NCBI GenBank assembly: GCA_900696515.1
Contig: CAADGK010000061.1
Location: 1-64,000 of the forward strand
Source of the DNA: an uncultured Nitrosospira sp.
Lineage (GTDB): Bacteria; Nitrospirota; Nitrospiria; Nitrospirales; Nitrospiraceae
Reading direction: 5' to 3'
Length of the DNA: 64,000 bases
Shown piece after piece: positions 1-9,904 of the stretch; positions within the stretch are counted from its first letter, which is position 1; each line of letters begins with the position of its first letter. Both the position numbers and the translations under genes were made by a program. The notes beneath the pieces were generated by a model. That model made no database searches. It was not told the origin of the DNA and saw only the letters and a program-made list of their open reading frames with translations.

Positions 1-644
1 TGCTCGCATATTTTACGACCGATGCAGCAATCACCCCCCCTGCTCTGCAACAGGCCTTGAAGACTGCGGCCGACCAGTCATTCAACTGCATCACTGTGGA
101 TGGAGACACCAGCACGAATGATACCGTGTTGTGTTTGGCGAACGGTCTTGCAAGGAATCGGGTGATCGAACCACAGAGCCCTGCCTCTCGAGAGTTTGAG
201 CGCCTTCTGGCTGAGGCTGCCCAGACCTTGGCCTTACTCATCTGCCGTGACGGGGAAGGCGTGACGAAGATCGTCAAGGTACTGATTGAAGGAGCCAAGA
301 CAGTCGCTGATGCAAAGCGCGTTGCGGCGACCATTGCCACGTCCAATCTGGTGAAAACCGCTCTCTTTGGGGAAGATGCCAATTGGGGAAGGGTCATGGC
401 GGCCATCGGACGATCAGGCGTTGCGATCAACCCGGCCAAAGTGACCGTGAGTTTCGACGACATCCAGATGGTCAAACAGGGTATCGGAATGGGGCTCGAT
501 GCCGAGCGCAAGATCGCACAGGTCTTCAAGCGGAAAGAGTTTACCATCGCAGTCCATCTTGGCCTGGGTACCGCATGCGCTCAGATGTGGACCACGGATC
601 TTTCGTACGATTATGTCCGCATCAATGCAAGTTATCGATCCTAG
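1..644 (+). CDS. argJ: Glutamate N-acetyltransferase ArgJ (3' part)
   Basis: C-terminal part of the bifunctional ornithine acetyltransferase/N-acetylglutamate synthase of the arginine pathway. The reading frame is open from base 3, so the gene starts before the window. What is visible corresponds to the beta chain made after ArgJ self-cleavage: it opens LAYFTTDAAI and contains ITVDGDTSTNDT, a family signature near the active site, then GEDANWGR and the usual short C-terminus ending INASYRS. The self-cleavage threonine should lie just upstream of base 1. An internal ATG at 57 is not the true start. A 210-bp gap separates it from rpsB on the same strand, so co-transcription with the translation block is uncertain. 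Confidence 0.93.
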   Translation, partial: LAYFTTDAAITPPALQQALKTAADQSFNCITVDGDTSTNDTVLCLANGLARNRVIEPQSPASREFERLLAEAAQTLALLICRDGEGVTKIVKVLIEGAKTVADAKRVAATIATSNLVKTALFGEDANWGRVMAAIGRSGVAINPAKVTVSFDDIQMVKQGIGMGLDAERKIAQVFKRKEFTIAVHLGLGTACAQMWTTDLSYDYVRINASYRS

Positions 645-760
645 CCCGTGAAGACCGTTTGTCGCTTGAAACCTCGTTGTGACTATGGTAGCGTCGCCGA
701 TCGATATCTGACAGGGGTCGTGTTCACAGAAAGAGAACCGGCCGATTATTCAAATCAATA

Positions 761-826
761 ACAGCGCGTTGTTCGCTGTGTGGCTTGAGAATAAGGGAAG
801 CGATTCCCTCGCCCGTTGTGCGGGTG
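761..826 (+). promoter_or_regulatory. Structured leader upstream of rpsB (candidate)
   Basis: The 210 bp between argJ and rpsB hold three consecutive short inverted repeats. They are ACAGCG/CGCTGT (761-766 with 774-779), AGGGAA/TTCCCT closed by a GCGA tetraloop (794-809), and CGCCCG/CGGGTG with one G-U pair (810-826). The rpsB ribosome-binding site follows at about 841-853. Ribosomal protein S2 is known in other bacteria to regulate its own operon through a leader RNA, so this may be such a leader. That role is inference, because I do not recognise a catalogued motif. Confidence 0.3.
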
Positions 827-854
827 CTCTGCAAGCCTGGAGGAAGGTGAAGGC

Positions 855-1631
855 ATGGGGGTAGTGGCAATCAAGGAATTGTTGGAAGCCGGTGTGCATT
901 TCGGACATCAAACCAATCGCTGGAATCCCAAGATGAAGAAGTTTCTCTTTGGTGAACGCAGCGGTATTTATATCATCGACTTACAACAGACCCTCACACG
1001 AATGGAACAGGCCTATGCCTTCGTGAGAGATCTCGTTGCCGGCGGCGATTCCATCCTCTTCGTCGGGACAAAACGACAGGCCGCGGAAATTCTTGAAGAG
1101 GAAGCGAAACGGGCCAACATGTACTTCGTCAATCAACGGTGGTTGGGAGGGATGTTGACCAATTTCCAGACCATTCGCCGCAGTATCGATAAAATGAAGA
1201 AAATGGAAACAACCTTGCTCAACCCAAGCGAGCATGGCTTGAAAAAGAAGGAAATCCTTCTCATGCAGAAGGATATCGCCAAACTCCAAAAGTACTTGTC
1301 CGGCATTAAGAACATGCGCAGCCTTCCGGGAGCCGTCTTTATCCTGGATACGAGAATCGAAAAGATCGCCGTTCAAGAAGCGACGCGCCTTGATATTCCG
1401 GTCATTGCGATTCTGGACAGCAACTGCGATCCGGATCACATTACCTATCCCATTCCTGGGAATGACGATGCAATCCGTTCCATCAAGCTGATCACGTCAA
1501 AAATTGCCGATGCCTGCATCGAAGGCGCCCATGTAAAAGCACAGCGCGAGGAAGCGGAGTTCCAGGCAACGCCTGCCTCCTCGGGTGAGAAGAAGCCGAT
1601 GGTGCGTTCCGAAGGCGCCGCCATATCATAA
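855..1631 (+). CDS. rpsB: 30S ribosomal protein S2
   Basis: Ribosomal protein S2 (258 aa), needed for assembly of S1 onto the 30S subunit. The N-terminal [20 protein letters not shown] and the following TNRWNPKM are textbook S2, as are [19 protein letters not shown] and the C-terminal [14 protein letters not shown] block. I placed the start at the ATG at 855, which follows a strong AGGAAGGTGAAGG ribosome-binding site. An in-frame codon at 816 would add 13 residues that do not resemble S2. It is the first gene of the rpsB-tsf-pyrH-frr block, a very conserved bacterial order. Confidence 0.98.
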   Translation: MGVVAIKELLEAGVHFGHQTNRWNPKMKKFLFGERSGIYIIDLQQTLTRMEQAYAFVRDLVAGGDSILFVGTKRQAAEILEEEAKRANMYFVNQRWLGGMLTNFQTIRRSIDKMKKMETTLLNPSEHGLKKKEILLMQKDIAKLQKYLSGIKNMRSLPGAVFILDTRIEKIAVQEATRLDIPVIAILDSNCDPDHITYPIPGNDDAIRSIKLITSKIADACIEGAHVKAQREEAEFQATPASSGEKKPMVRSEGAAIS

Positions 1632-1696
1632 ACCTCGTTGCAGAGCGGTTCATCAACGCTTGTATTTTCAACACCCGTGTGAAGGAAGAACGAATC

Positions 1697-2293
1697 ATGG
1701 CAGGATCTAGTCAGCTTGTGAAGGAGCTTCGTGAGAAAACAGGGGCCGGCATTTTGGATTGCCAGAAGGCCCTTACTGAAAACGGCAATGATGTCGAAAA
1801 AGCCATTGACTACTTGCGACAGAAGGGTCTCGCGGCGGCGGCGAAAAAAGCCGGGCGCGAGACGAATCAAGGGCTGATTCATTCCTACATCCATATGGGG
1901 GGAAAGATCGGCGTCTTGATCGAGGTCAACTGCGAAACGGATTTTGTGGCTCGCAATGAGGAGTTCAAAGCCTTTGTCAACGATCTCGCCCTACAGATCG
2001 CCGCCGCGAAACCGACATTTGTCAAGCGGGAGGATGTTCCCGCCGACATGGCCGAGAAAGAAAAAGTGATCTACGAGGGACAGGCGAAAGAAATGGGTAA
2101 GCCGCCTGCCGCGTGGCCCAAGATCGTCGAGGGCAAATTGGAGAAGTTTTATCAAGAGAATTGCTTGATGGAGCAGTCTTTCATCAAAGATCCGGCCGTG
2201 ACCGTCAAAGATCTACTGGCCCAAAAAATCTCGAAGATCGGCGAGAATATGAACATCCGCCGATTTACCCGCTATCAGTTGGGCGAAGTATGA
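1697..2293 (+). CDS. tsf: Translation elongation factor Ts
   Basis: Guanine-nucleotide exchange factor for EF-Tu. It starts [19 protein letters not shown], with the UBA-like N-domain and the EF-Tu-contacting TDFVARN motif at residues 81-87. At 198 aa it is of the short, Thermus-like type, with a single core subdomain instead of the roughly 280-aa E. coli form. The start at 1697 has GAAGGAAG upstream; a codon at 1679 would add six extra residues that include this ribosome-binding site. The stop overlaps the pyrH start by 4 bp (ATGA), so the two are translationally coupled. Confidence 0.97.
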   Translation: MAGSSQLVKELREKTGAGILDCQKALTENGNDVEKAIDYLRQKGLAAAAKKAGRETNQGLIHSYIHMGGKIGVLIEVNCETDFVARNEEFKAFVNDLALQIAAAKPTFVKREDVPADMAEKEKVIYEGQAKEMGKPPAAWPKIVEGKLEKFYQENCLMEQSFIKDPAVTVKDLLAQKISKIGENMNIRRFTRYQLGEV

Positions 2294-3015
2294 GCTCTGC
2301 CAAATACCGGCGTCTCCTTCTCAAAGTCAGCGGGGAGATGCTGGCCGGTGAGCAGGGGTACGGTATCCAACCCTCGATTCTGGAAACACTTGCAGCAGAG
2401 ATTGCCTCTGTCGTGGCCCTTGAAGTTCAGGTGGCTATCGTCATAGGAGGCGGAAATATTTTTCGAGGGATCGCCGCAAGCGCGGCTGGTATGGAGCGGG
2501 CGTCCGCCGATTATATGGGGATGCTGGCGACCGTTCTGAATGCCTTGGCGCTTCAAAATGCATTGGAACGCATTGGAGTCATTACCCGAGTTCAATCTGC
2601 CATTGAAATGCGTCAACTGGCTGAAGGCTACATTCGACGGCGGGCTATTCGCCACCTCGAAAAGAATCGGGTGGTTATTTTTGCCGGCGGTACCGGAAAT
2701 CCCTACTTCTCAACGGATACGGCGGCTGTTCTTCGAGCCATGGAAATCAGTGCGCAGGTCATCATGAAGGGCACTAAAGTTGACGGGATTTATGACGCAG
2801 ATCCGGTCAGCCACCCCACGGCAAAGAAGTATGATCAGATTTCATTTCTCTCTATTTTAAATCAGAATCTCAAAGTGATGGATTCGACGGCCATCAGTCT
2901 GTGTATGGATAATAAACTGCCGCTCACCGTCTTCAACCTCAAGGTACCCGGTAACTTCAAACGAGTGGCTTTGGGGGAACCGATCGGGACCTCCGTCACG
3001 ATCGGTAACCGCTGA
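2290..3015 (+). CDS. pyrH: UMP kinase
   Basis: Hexameric bacterial UMP kinase (241 aa, amino acid kinase fold) that makes UDP from UMP and ATP in pyrimidine synthesis. Diagnostic segments are [10 protein letters not shown] at the N-terminus, the glycine-rich [43 protein letters not shown] and the [11 protein letters not shown] loop. The ATG overlaps the tsf stop codon (ATGA), which fixes the start; the frame remains open upstream to 2113 but that part is inside tsf. frr follows after a 19-bp gap, as usual. Confidence 0.98.
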   Translation: MSSAKYRRLLLKVSGEMLAGEQGYGIQPSILETLAAEIASVVALEVQVAIVIGGGNIFRGIAASAAGMERASADYMGMLATVLNALALQNALERIGVITRVQSAIEMRQLAEGYIRRRAIRHLEKNRVVIFAGGTGNPYFSTDTAAVLRAMEISAQVIMKGTKVDGIYDADPVSHPTAKKYDQISFLSILNQNLKVMDSTAISLCMDNKLPLTVFNLKVPGNFKRVALGEPIGTSVTIGNR

Positions 3016-3034
3016 CCCCATTACGAGGTGTGTC

Positions 3035-3598
3035 ATGTCCAACGCTGCCCCGGTTCGCCAGGCCTTCGTCTCCCGTATGGATCAATCACTCGAGCATTTA
3101 CGGAAGGATCTGTCCGGGTTACGAACTGGGCGAGCTTCCGTCGCGCTGCTCGATGGGATTCGTGTCGATTACTACGGCACCATGACCCCGTTAAAACAGA
3201 TTGCCAGTGTGTCGACCCCGGAAGCTCGATTGATCACCATCCAACCGTGGGAGCCCCAGCTGATCAAAGAGATTGAGAAAGGCATCGCGAATGCCGGTTT
3301 AGGCGTGACTCCATCCAATGACGGCAAAATCATTCGAGTTCCCCTCCCCCCATTGACTGAAGAACGCCGAAAAGAACTGACGAAGGTCTGCAAGAAGCAT
3401 GGGGAAGACACAAAGGTTCAGATCCGAGGGTTCCGAAGAGAAGCGAACGAGGAGTTGAAGAAACTCCAAAAAGATGCGAAGCTGACCGAGGATGAATTAC
3501 GAAAGGCCGAACAAGAGACCCAGAAACTCATCGAACAGTACGGACAAAAAATCGATGACATCATCAAGAAAAAGGAACAGGAAATCATGGAAGTGTAG
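3035..3598 (+). CDS. frr: Ribosome recycling factor
   Basis: Ribosome recycling factor (187 aa), which splits post-termination ribosomes with EF-G. The N-terminus with LRKDLSGLRTGRAS, the hinge and beta domain with PWEPQLIKEIEKGI, PSNDGKIIRVPLPPLTEERRKEL, and the long helical C-terminus ending KKKEQEIMEV are all typical, and the length matches the family (about 185 aa). The ATG at 3035 follows an ACGAGGTG ribosome-binding site. It is the last member of the translation block; alr begins 31 bp downstream on the same strand. Confidence 0.98.
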   Translation: MSNAAPVRQAFVSRMDQSLEHLRKDLSGLRTGRASVALLDGIRVDYYGTMTPLKQIASVSTPEARLITIQPWEPQLIKEIEKGIANAGLGVTPSNDGKIIRVPLPPLTEERRKELTKVCKKHGEDTKVQIRGFRREANEELKKLQKDAKLTEDELRKAEQETQKLIEQYGQKIDDIIKKKEQEIMEV

Positions 3599-3629
3599 GG
3601 TGGCTTCCTCCTGACCCTCCTTTCGTTAC

Positions 3630-4766
3630 ATGTCGAGCAATTCGAATTTCCACCCAACCTTCGCGACTGTCGACCTGACTGCCCTTAGCCGTAATCTCTC
3701 ACAGATACGAAAGTGTCTTGCTCCTGGCTGTGCCGTTATGCCCGTGATCAAGGCGAACGCTTATGGGCATGGCGCCGTCGAAACCGCACGGGCGCTTATT
3801 CGGCAGGAGGTACATCATCTTGCCGTGTTTTCAATCGAGGAAGCCATCGTGCTGCGCCAGGCCGGACTCGATGGCTCAATCGTCATACTTGGCCCATGTT
3901 TCCCCCAACAGGTCGAGAACCTCATCGCCTATAACCTGACTCCGGTGGTCAGCGATCGGTCTCTACTTGAGGTGTTGGCTCACGCCGCCCGTTCACGGAG
4001 GTCTCCCTACCCGATTCATCTGAAAATTGAAACCGGCATGAATCGGCTGGGTCTCACTCATAACGATCTTGAAACCCTGATCAACAAGGACACGTTTCCC
4101 GCCTCCCTGCGACTCGAAGGACTCATGTCGCATCTGGCGGATAGTGATGGTGATCACTGCAACGAGACCGATCTACAGATCGCTCGATTCAGTAAAGCCC
4201 TCACAGTGGTCCGTAATGCGGGATATGACGTTCCACTGGTTCATTTGTCCAACAGCGCCGGTATCATCAGATTTCCATCAGCTCACTATACGATGGTCCG
4301 TCCCGGTATCATGCTGTACGGGTACCATACACTTCCGAGTACGGTACCGGCACCGGAGCTGCAACCGGTCCTCTCGCTCATGACCCGCATCGCGCAACTC
4401 CGTCTTCTTCGAGCAGGTGATCGGGTGAGCTATAACGGAAGGTTCATTGCATGTCGCCCCACCCGCATCGCCGTGCTTCCGATCGGCTATGCGGATGGAC
4501 TCAACAGACGGCTTTCAAATCGAGGGGTCGTCCTCCTTCGGGGACAGCGTGTTCCGATCGTTGGACTGGTGTGTATGGACATGGTGATGGTTGATGTGAC
4601 CACCGTCCCTGATGCGGTGGTTGGCGATGAGGTCGTCGTGATCGGGCGACAAGGGGGAGAAAAGATTACGGCGAAGGATGTCGCCGATTGGACAGGAACA
4701 ATCCCGTATGAAGTCCTCTGTGCGATCAGCCCGAGAGTTCCAAGACACTATCGGCACTCTTCATGA
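3630..4766 (+). CDS. alr: Alanine racemase
   Basis: PLP-dependent alanine racemase (378 aa) that supplies D-alanine for peptidoglycan. The PLP lysine is K41 in VIKANAYGHGA, and the second catalytic base is Y268 in the RVSYNGRF segment of the C-terminal beta domain. LEGLMSHLADSD and LPIGYADGL are further family motifs. It lies 31 bp after frr, so it may be transcribed with the translation block; this pairing is not universal. It is convergent with the FadL-type gene, with 76 bp between them and only a very short inverted repeat (4768-4781) in that gap. Confidence 0.96.
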   Translation: MSSNSNFHPTFATVDLTALSRNLSQIRKCLAPGCAVMPVIKANAYGHGAVETARALIRQEVHHLAVFSIEEAIVLRQAGLDGSIVILGPCFPQQVENLIAYNLTPVVSDRSLLEVLAHAARSRRSPYPIHLKIETGMNRLGLTHNDLETLINKDTFPASLRLEGLMSHLADSDGDHCNETDLQIARFSKALTVVRNAGYDVPLVHLSNSAGIIRFPSAHYTMVRPGIMLYGYHTLPSTVPAPELQPVLSLMTRIAQLRLLRAGDRVSYNGRFIACRPTRIAVLPIGYADGLNRRLSNRGVVLLRGQRVPIVGLVCMDMVMVDVTTVPDAVVGDEVVVIGRQGGEKITAKDVADWTGTIPYEVLCAISPRVPRHYRHSS

Positions 4767-4842
4767 GGAGAGACCGCTCTCATCAAAGCGATGGTTCGCT
4801 GTCTGGCGAAAGGGATCATCGGGTTGAACGAGAAAACGATAT

Positions 4843-6228
4843 TTAAAAACTCACCCGGACAGACAGACCTCCAGCGTGCAGAGTGGTATCGTAGCGTCCA
4901 TTGACCGGCGCACGAATTCCTGAAACTCCTGAAATGGTTCGTGGCTCGTAGAGGAACGCTTGGTAGAACAGATCCAAGCCGACAAGTTTTGGTTTGAGCG
5001 GTCCTACTCCCAGGCTTCCGCATGGTATGAGGCCTAGAAAGGAGCCGTTCTCTCGACAGATCAATCCGATCCCGCCTGAAATGACATGGAGATCTGCAGA
5101 GGGGACACCAGGATTGAAGGTGAGATCCGGTACTTGCGTTTGCTGGTTTGTGTATCCACCTCGCACTGCAACCTCCCATCCCGGAAATCGTTCGAGTTGG
5201 AGCCATCTGTACTCCGTTCCAACCAGAATGGTGTAGGTGCTTTTCCAGTTTTGTGGCTGTGGAATAGTGAATCCATTTGCAAGGTGGATGTCGAGACTTC
5301 TGACGGATTTCCAGCCAACATAGTCCACGTTCAACTCCACTTTCCACTCGCGTTCCGGATTCCGGATCGGCCAGAGCGCAATGCCTCCTGTGATGACCTG
5401 TGGCAATACCAACGTGGTCGTTGCGTCTTGGATCTTGACACCATTGGCTGAAAAAGCCCCATCCAAGTGGAGGGTGGCCTGGCTTCTATAGACCACGGCG
5501 AGATTTGCGATCGGCTGTCCTGATCCATTACGAAGGGCAGTATACAATCCTCCGACATTGAATCCAGCCGCAGTGTCCTTGCCGTTGAACTCGAGCTTGC
5601 TTCCTGCCGGCACCAACCCACCCGGGGAAATCGATCGCAGTTCTGCATGTCCTTCGCCGAAAAAGCTTGCAAAGGTATAGATATCGGCTCCGACGCCGAT
5701 GGAGAGATCCTGCGTTACCTGATAGGCAATCGTAGGTTTGATATCAAATAAGGGCAGCGCCGTAAATGTAGTGATCGTTCGAAGGGGACTATTGTCGGGC
5801 CATCGCATCACCGACCCGAATGGTGTCGTGATTCCGATTCCGACTGTCACATTCCCAAGCGAGGAAACCCCCAGGTCTTGGAGATTTGCCGTAAGGTAGC
5901 CATGGCCGGGGCCAGGCCAGGCAACGGTGCCATCGTGGTCACCGGTGGTCGTGACTCCGGCCGGACTGCGAAAGTCGGTGACCCCTCCCACCAGACTCAG
6001 TCCACCCATCAGTTGAACCCCCCGTAGCTGCGTCATACCGGCCGGGTTGTAATGAAGCGCTGAAGGGTTGTCCGCTTGCGCAGCAAAGGCGTTGCCCATC
6101 CCGGAAGCGGCAGACCCCTGCCCATAGACGCGAGGAACCTGGGCTGAGACCGGTGCCGTAATGCCGACAATGACCGTGAGCGTGAGAAGCATCAGCACCC
6201 GTCTTATGCCGCTCTGAGCGTCAAGCAC
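4843..6228 (-). CDS. FadL/OmpP1/TodX-type outer-membrane channel
   Basis: Predicted outer-membrane beta-barrel of the FadL/TodX long-chain fatty acid and hydrophobic-compound uptake family (461 aa). It has a signal peptide ending near VSAQ, the family's N-terminal plug region with GSAASGMGNAF and the DNPSALHYNPAGMTQL signature, many amphipathic strands, and a terminal phenylalanine (VRVSF) as expected for BAM-dependent insertion. The substrate cannot be told from sequence. It is monocistronic as far as can be seen: the large sensor kinase on the same strand ends 64 bp upstream. Confidence 0.9.
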   Translation of the reverse strand: MLDAQSGIRRVLMLLTLTVIVGITAPVSAQVPRVYGQGSAASGMGNAFAAQADNPSALHYNPAGMTQLRGVQLMGGLSLVGGVTDFRSPAGVTTTGDHDGTVAWPGPGHGYLTANLQDLGVSSLGNVTVGIGITTPFGSVMRWPDNSPLRTITTFTALPLFDIKPTIAYQVTQDLSIGVGADIYTFASFFGEGHAELRSISPGGLVPAGSKLEFNGKDTAAGFNVGGLYTALRNGSGQPIANLAVVYRSQATLHLDGAFSANGVKIQDATTTLVLPQVITGGIALWPIRNPEREWKVELNVDYVGWKSVRSLDIHLANGFTIPQPQNWKSTYTILVGTEYRWLQLERFPGWEVAVRGGYTNQQTQVPDLTFNPGVPSADLHVISGGIGLICRENGSFLGLIPCGSLGVGPLKPKLVGLDLFYQAFLYEPRTISGVSGIRAPVNGRYDTTLHAGGLSVRVSF

Positions 6229-6292
6229 AGTCCATCGCCCTCCTTCCTCTCACAAGGCTTTCCGGTACTGCCTCATGTGTTCCTGCATCTCG

Positions 6293-9151
6293 TCATGCAT
6301 GGCCAAACCACCGACCCATTGTTTGCAGCAGCTCGTGTGTATTGAATGGCTTGAGCACATAGGCCTGAGCCCCTAACCCGATCGCCTTCATGGCCAGTTC
6401 CTGAGACCCCGATGCCGTGATCATGAGAATCGGGAGGCGTTGGTTCGTCAAGCGTACCCGTCGTAACACTTCAAGCCCGTCGATCTGCCCGATTCCGATA
6501 TCAAGGATCATTCCATCGAACTCACGGGATTGAAGTAAGGCCAATGCCTGCTGCCCATCGAGTGCCGTGTACGTCAGGTGCCCTTCGGCTTTCAACCGAT
6601 CATGAAGCAATTGCTGAATATCCGGATCATCATCGACGACGAGGATGTGCCGAGCGGTCGATGGAGAGTCTGACCGATGTGGTGCCGCCGCAGAATGGAT
6701 CGGAACGGTAAATGAAAGTTCAGCCCCGCCCTCCGGACGGTTGCGGGCCGACACCTCACCGCCTTGGAGCTCGACCAAGGTTTTGACGATGGACAACCCC
6801 AACCCCAATCCTTTCGGACCCGTACGGTGCCCTTGTTGAATTCGAAAGAAGGGATCAAAAATCTTGTCGAGGCATTCCGGAGGAATGCCCGGCCCCGTAT
6901 CTCGAACAAGGACGGTTGCCGTTCGGTGATTGGGCATCGTACAGATTACGGTGATCGTGCCTCCCGACGGAGTGAATTTGATGGAATTTTGGACCAGGTT
7001 GACGACGGTCTGGATGAGTCGATCTCGATCCGCCCAGACGACGACCTTGGTGTCGGCGCTGTAGAACTCCAGTGTCTGTTGTTTGGCTTGCGCCAAGGGC
7101 TTGAGTTGTTCCAGCACGTCCGCAAGGCAGGGCTCAAGCTCCACGTCGGCGGGATGCACCTCCAACCGTCCGGTTTCGATCCTGGTCCGATCAAGCAAGT
7201 CTTCGATCATGCGTACCAGGCGATCGGAGTTTTCCGACATCCGCACGAGGTAACGCTGTTGCTTCTCATTCAGCGGGCCGGTCAGTCCGTCCAGCAAGTT
7301 CTGAATGAACCCCTTGATGGAGGTCAGTGGAGTTCGCAGTTCATGGGACACATGTGAGAGGAATTGAGCCCGAAGACGATCGGCCTGCTCCAGTGCTTCG
7401 GTACGTTCCCTGACTTTCACTTCCAGTCCTTCGTTCCATTCTTCAATTTGCTGGTAGGCGGACGCATTGTCGAGGGCGATGGACACTTGGCCCGCAACCG
7501 TCGTCATCAGTTCAAGATCATCTTCCGTCACGGTTTGATTGTGCGAGCGATCCACCGTCAACATTCCCCAGATGCGGTCCTTCGTCTTGATGGGAACCAC
7601 GACCAACGCTTTGGTCTTGCTCAACTCGGCCAAGCGTTGATTGAGGGGATGGAGACGATGCCGAATCAGCTCAATGTCCTTCACCAACAGGGGCTGACCT
7701 TGCAACACCACCGTTCCTTCCGGGCTACTGGGATCGGTGATCGGAATGCGACAGGATTGGGCGAATGTTTCTACCTCGGGCGGGGCGCCGATGAGCCGAA
7801 TATGCTGGACGGTCTGCTCCCCGGGATCAAACATGGAAACCATGGCACTGTTGTAGTTGAGCTCATGCGTCAGCGCTTCTAAGACCTGATGCAGCAACGT
7901 ATCCCGTTCGAACGTCGAGCCGAAGGAAAGTCCCGCCCGATGCAGTGCCGTCAGTTGGGCCACTTTTCGTCGCAACTCCACCCGCATCTGTTCTTGTTCC
8001 AAATAGGCTTCGCGCAATTCCTCGTGACGGGACTCGACGAAGGTAATCTGTTCCTGGATCAAGGCCTCACGCCGTTCACTCTCCCGCAAGAGCCGCCGAT
8101 TCGCCATAATACCGACGGCAAGCACCGGGCACACACCGACCAACAACACTTCGCCGAGGCTCACCATCGGATTCAGAACACCGACTCCCGCCATGAGGGC
8201 GAGACCCACCACCCCTCCCCACATGTACCAGGTAAAACTCTGCCGTACTTGGCGTGTGAGTTCACCGTCGGCCGCCGCCGAGGATACAATTCCACGATGG
8301 CCGGCTTCTTCACTGCGGGACCCATCGATCCGCCGCACCGGGTGAGCGTGTTCATGTGCTTCGGCTTTTCGCCAAAACCGAGTTTGGAACTGAGGAGCTT
8401 TGTGCCATCGGATCGTCCACTGGCACCAGGCATCATCGTTGCCGATACAGGAGAGTTCGCTCACCTCAGGTTGTGAAAGCCCGGGGATGCGATTTGCCAT
8501 GGCGACCATAATGCCCTGTGCCGACTGACAGACCAGGCAGGCACAGCGCCGCCGATACGCCCCAAATTGTCGAAGCGTCCGGTCGGTAAACTGCATCCCC
8601 ACGGTAGCGGACTGGCTGGTGACTTCCACGACTCGAAACTCCACGGACCCAGAAGTGAACTTGTTCCCAAAATAGGGAAACATCGTATAGATCTGCGAGA
8701 GAGAAAACGGGCGAGTGAGCGCCAGCATGATGGGAGAGACCTTCTCGACGCCTGCCTTGTACGCGAAACGTGGGTCCCCTGAGATGCGCTCACACAGCTC
8801 GTACAAATATGAAGCAAATTCATAGGAGTAACTATTCCACGGGTTCTTCAAAAACTCAGGAGTCACATGGTAGACCGGATCCTTGATGCGAGCATTCAAC
8901 TGGCGGCACAACTCTTCAACGGCGGCATGGCCGGCGGACGATCCCTCTGCGGACGTGATGAGCTTCTCTAAAAAGACCGTGACGGCTCTGATGCTGACAC
9001 CGCTCAGATCTCGGATGGTCTGTCCCTGCTCATCCAATCCGAACGGGCGAAAAACCATCGCACTCTGTTCGAGTATGGTTCGATCTTTAGGGAACAGTTC
9101 GATCTCGGGAAGGGACCTGGCTTCGGCGCTGTCGAGCGTGCTGCTTGTCAT
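6293..9151 (-). CDS. Hybrid sensor histidine kinase / response regulator
   Basis: Large membrane-bound hybrid kinase, 952 aa from the ATG at 9151, which has a GGAG ribosome-binding site; an upstream in-frame start at 9244 lacks one. Order of parts: an N-terminal cytosolic sensor-like region (about 1-270) ending in a Cys-containing CQWTIRW segment reminiscent of V4R/heme-NO-associated domains; two membrane helices (about 300-350); a short coiled coil; a GAF domain; HisKA with the phospho-acceptor H603 in SHVSHELRTPLTS; HATPase with DTGPGIPPE and GLGLGLSIVKTL; and a C-terminal receiver with acceptor D884 in MILDIG. No separate response regulator lies beside it, so output is probably by phosphotransfer to a distant partner. 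The input signal is unknown. Confidence 0.9.
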   Translation of the reverse strand: MTSSTLDSAEARSLPEIELFPKDRTILEQSAMVFRPFGLDEQGQTIRDLSGVSIRAVTVFLEKLITSAEGSSAGHAAVEELCRQLNARIKDPVYHVTPEFLKNPWNSYSYEFASYLYELCERISGDPRFAYKAGVEKVSPIMLALTRPFSLSQIYTMFPYFGNKFTSGSVEFRVVEVTSQSATVGMQFTDRTLRQFGAYRRRCACLVCQSAQGIMVAMANRIPGLSQPEVSELSCIGNDDAWCQWTIRWHKAPQFQTRFWRKAEAHEHAHPVRRIDGSRSEEAGHRGIVSSAAADGELTRQVRQSFTWYMWGGVVGLALMAGVGVLNPMVSLGEVLLVGVCPVLAVGIMANRRLLRESERREALIQEQITFVESRHEELREAYLEQEQMRVELRRKVAQLTALHRAGLSFGSTFERDTLLHQVLEALTHELNYNSAMVSMFDPGEQTVQHIRLIGAPPEVETFAQSCRIPITDPSSPEGTVVLQGQPLLVKDIELIRHRLHPLNQRLAELSKTKALVVVPIKTKDRIWGMLTVDRSHNQTVTEDDLELMTTVAGQVSIALDNASAYQQIEEWNEGLEVKVRERTEALEQADRLRAQFLSHVSHELRTPLTSIKGFIQNLLDGLTGPLNEKQQRYLVRMSENSDRLVRMIEDLLDRTRIETGRLEVHPADVELEPCLADVLEQLKPLAQAKQQTLEFYSADTKVVVWADRDRLIQTVVNLVQNSIKFTPSGGTITVICTMPNHRTATVLVRDTGPGIPPECLDKIFDPFFRIQQGHRTGPKGLGLGLSIVKTLVELQGGEVSARNRPEGGAELSFTVPIHSAAAPHRSDSPSTARHILVVDDDPDIQQLLHDRLKAEGHLTYTALDGQQALALLQSREFDGMILDIGIGQIDGLEVLRRVRLTNQRLPILMITASGSQELAMKAIGLGAQAYVLKPFNTHELLQTMGRWFGHA

Positions 9152-9586
9152 GGCATTATCTCCATGCCGGACAGTCCTCCCGTTATCAGGAATGGTGCAT
9201 GCCCTGCTCGGATGCGCAGAGACACGCGTACTGTCTGTCCGCACACTGCACGGTATAAGGACTACCGTTCCGTCTGGATTGATATGCAGACGGCATCCGC
9301 GCGCGCTCCTCGATCATGCTGAAGCACAAACGAACATCATTTGCCCACAGCCTGCGACGAGCAAGACACGCGTTCCGTATCATCACGATTTTCCCACCGG
9401 AATAGCACGTAGGTTGGCGAGTATAGCGACGCCCTCCACTGCTTTGCAATACGAAGGGCCTGCCCCTCGCATTCGTGGGGCCATACCGGTCAAAAGCTGG
9501 GGTTATCCGGGAGACACGCAGCAACGCGAAGGCGGGGACCAGAACGAGGCACCGCCGCTCAAATACGTGGTGGAACGCGGGATCGG
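9152..9586. other. Intergenic region between sensor kinase and MTH1187-type gene
   Basis: About 435 bp. It must contain the promoter of the sensor kinase on the minus strand. The open frames here on both strands look like GC-driven shadows without ribosome-binding sites. One small GC-rich inverted repeat (GCCCC/GGGGC near 9459-9482) is visible. I see nothing else. Confidence 0.4.
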
Positions 9587-9895
9587 TTACTGCCTGACGG
9601 ACCGCTTGAGTTTTTTCTCGACACTGGCGACTTTACTCTGGAGACGTCCGGCATGCCCTTTCCGGTAGTCCACTTTGATCGTGCAGGAAATACGGTTGCA
9701 ATCTTTCTTCATCCGCTCATAACACTGTTGGACCACTGAGAACACGTGTTCCCAGTCCCCTTCCAAGACCGTTCCCATGGGGTTCAACCGATAGGAGACT
9801 CCGCTCTTATCGATGATGTCCAGGGAGCGCGCCACGTATTTCCCGACGCTCTCACTTTTGCCCAACGGCGACATGCTGAACTCGAGCAATACCAT
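9587..9895 (-). CDS. MTH1187/YkoF-type thiamine-binding-like protein (UPF0045)
   Basis: Small cytosolic protein (102 aa) of the MTH1187/UPF0045 family, with a ferredoxin-like fold related to thiamine/HMP-binding YkoF. It shows the family opening MVLLEFSMSPLGK, then SGVSYRLNPMGTVLEG and a C-terminal basic tail. The physiological role of the family is not settled; thiamine or pyrimidine binding is the usual proposal. I chose the ATG at 9895, which has AAGGAG five bases upstream, over the GTG at 9901, which overlaps that site. It begins 9 bp after the stop of the siroheme-synthase-type gene and probably shares its transcript. Confidence 0.85.
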   Translation of the reverse strand: MVLLEFSMSPLGKSESVGKYVARSLDIIDKSGVSYRLNPMGTVLEGDWEHVFSVVQQCYERMKKDCNRISCTIKVDYRKGHAGRLQSKVASVEKKLKRSVRQ

Positions 9896-9904
9896 CGTCA
9901 CTCC

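Noticed and set aside
4748-5347. Long minus-strand frame of 199 codons in antisense to alr/FadL
   Set aside because: Overlaps the FadL-type gene in another phase, no ribosome-binding site, composition of a GC-rich shadow frame.
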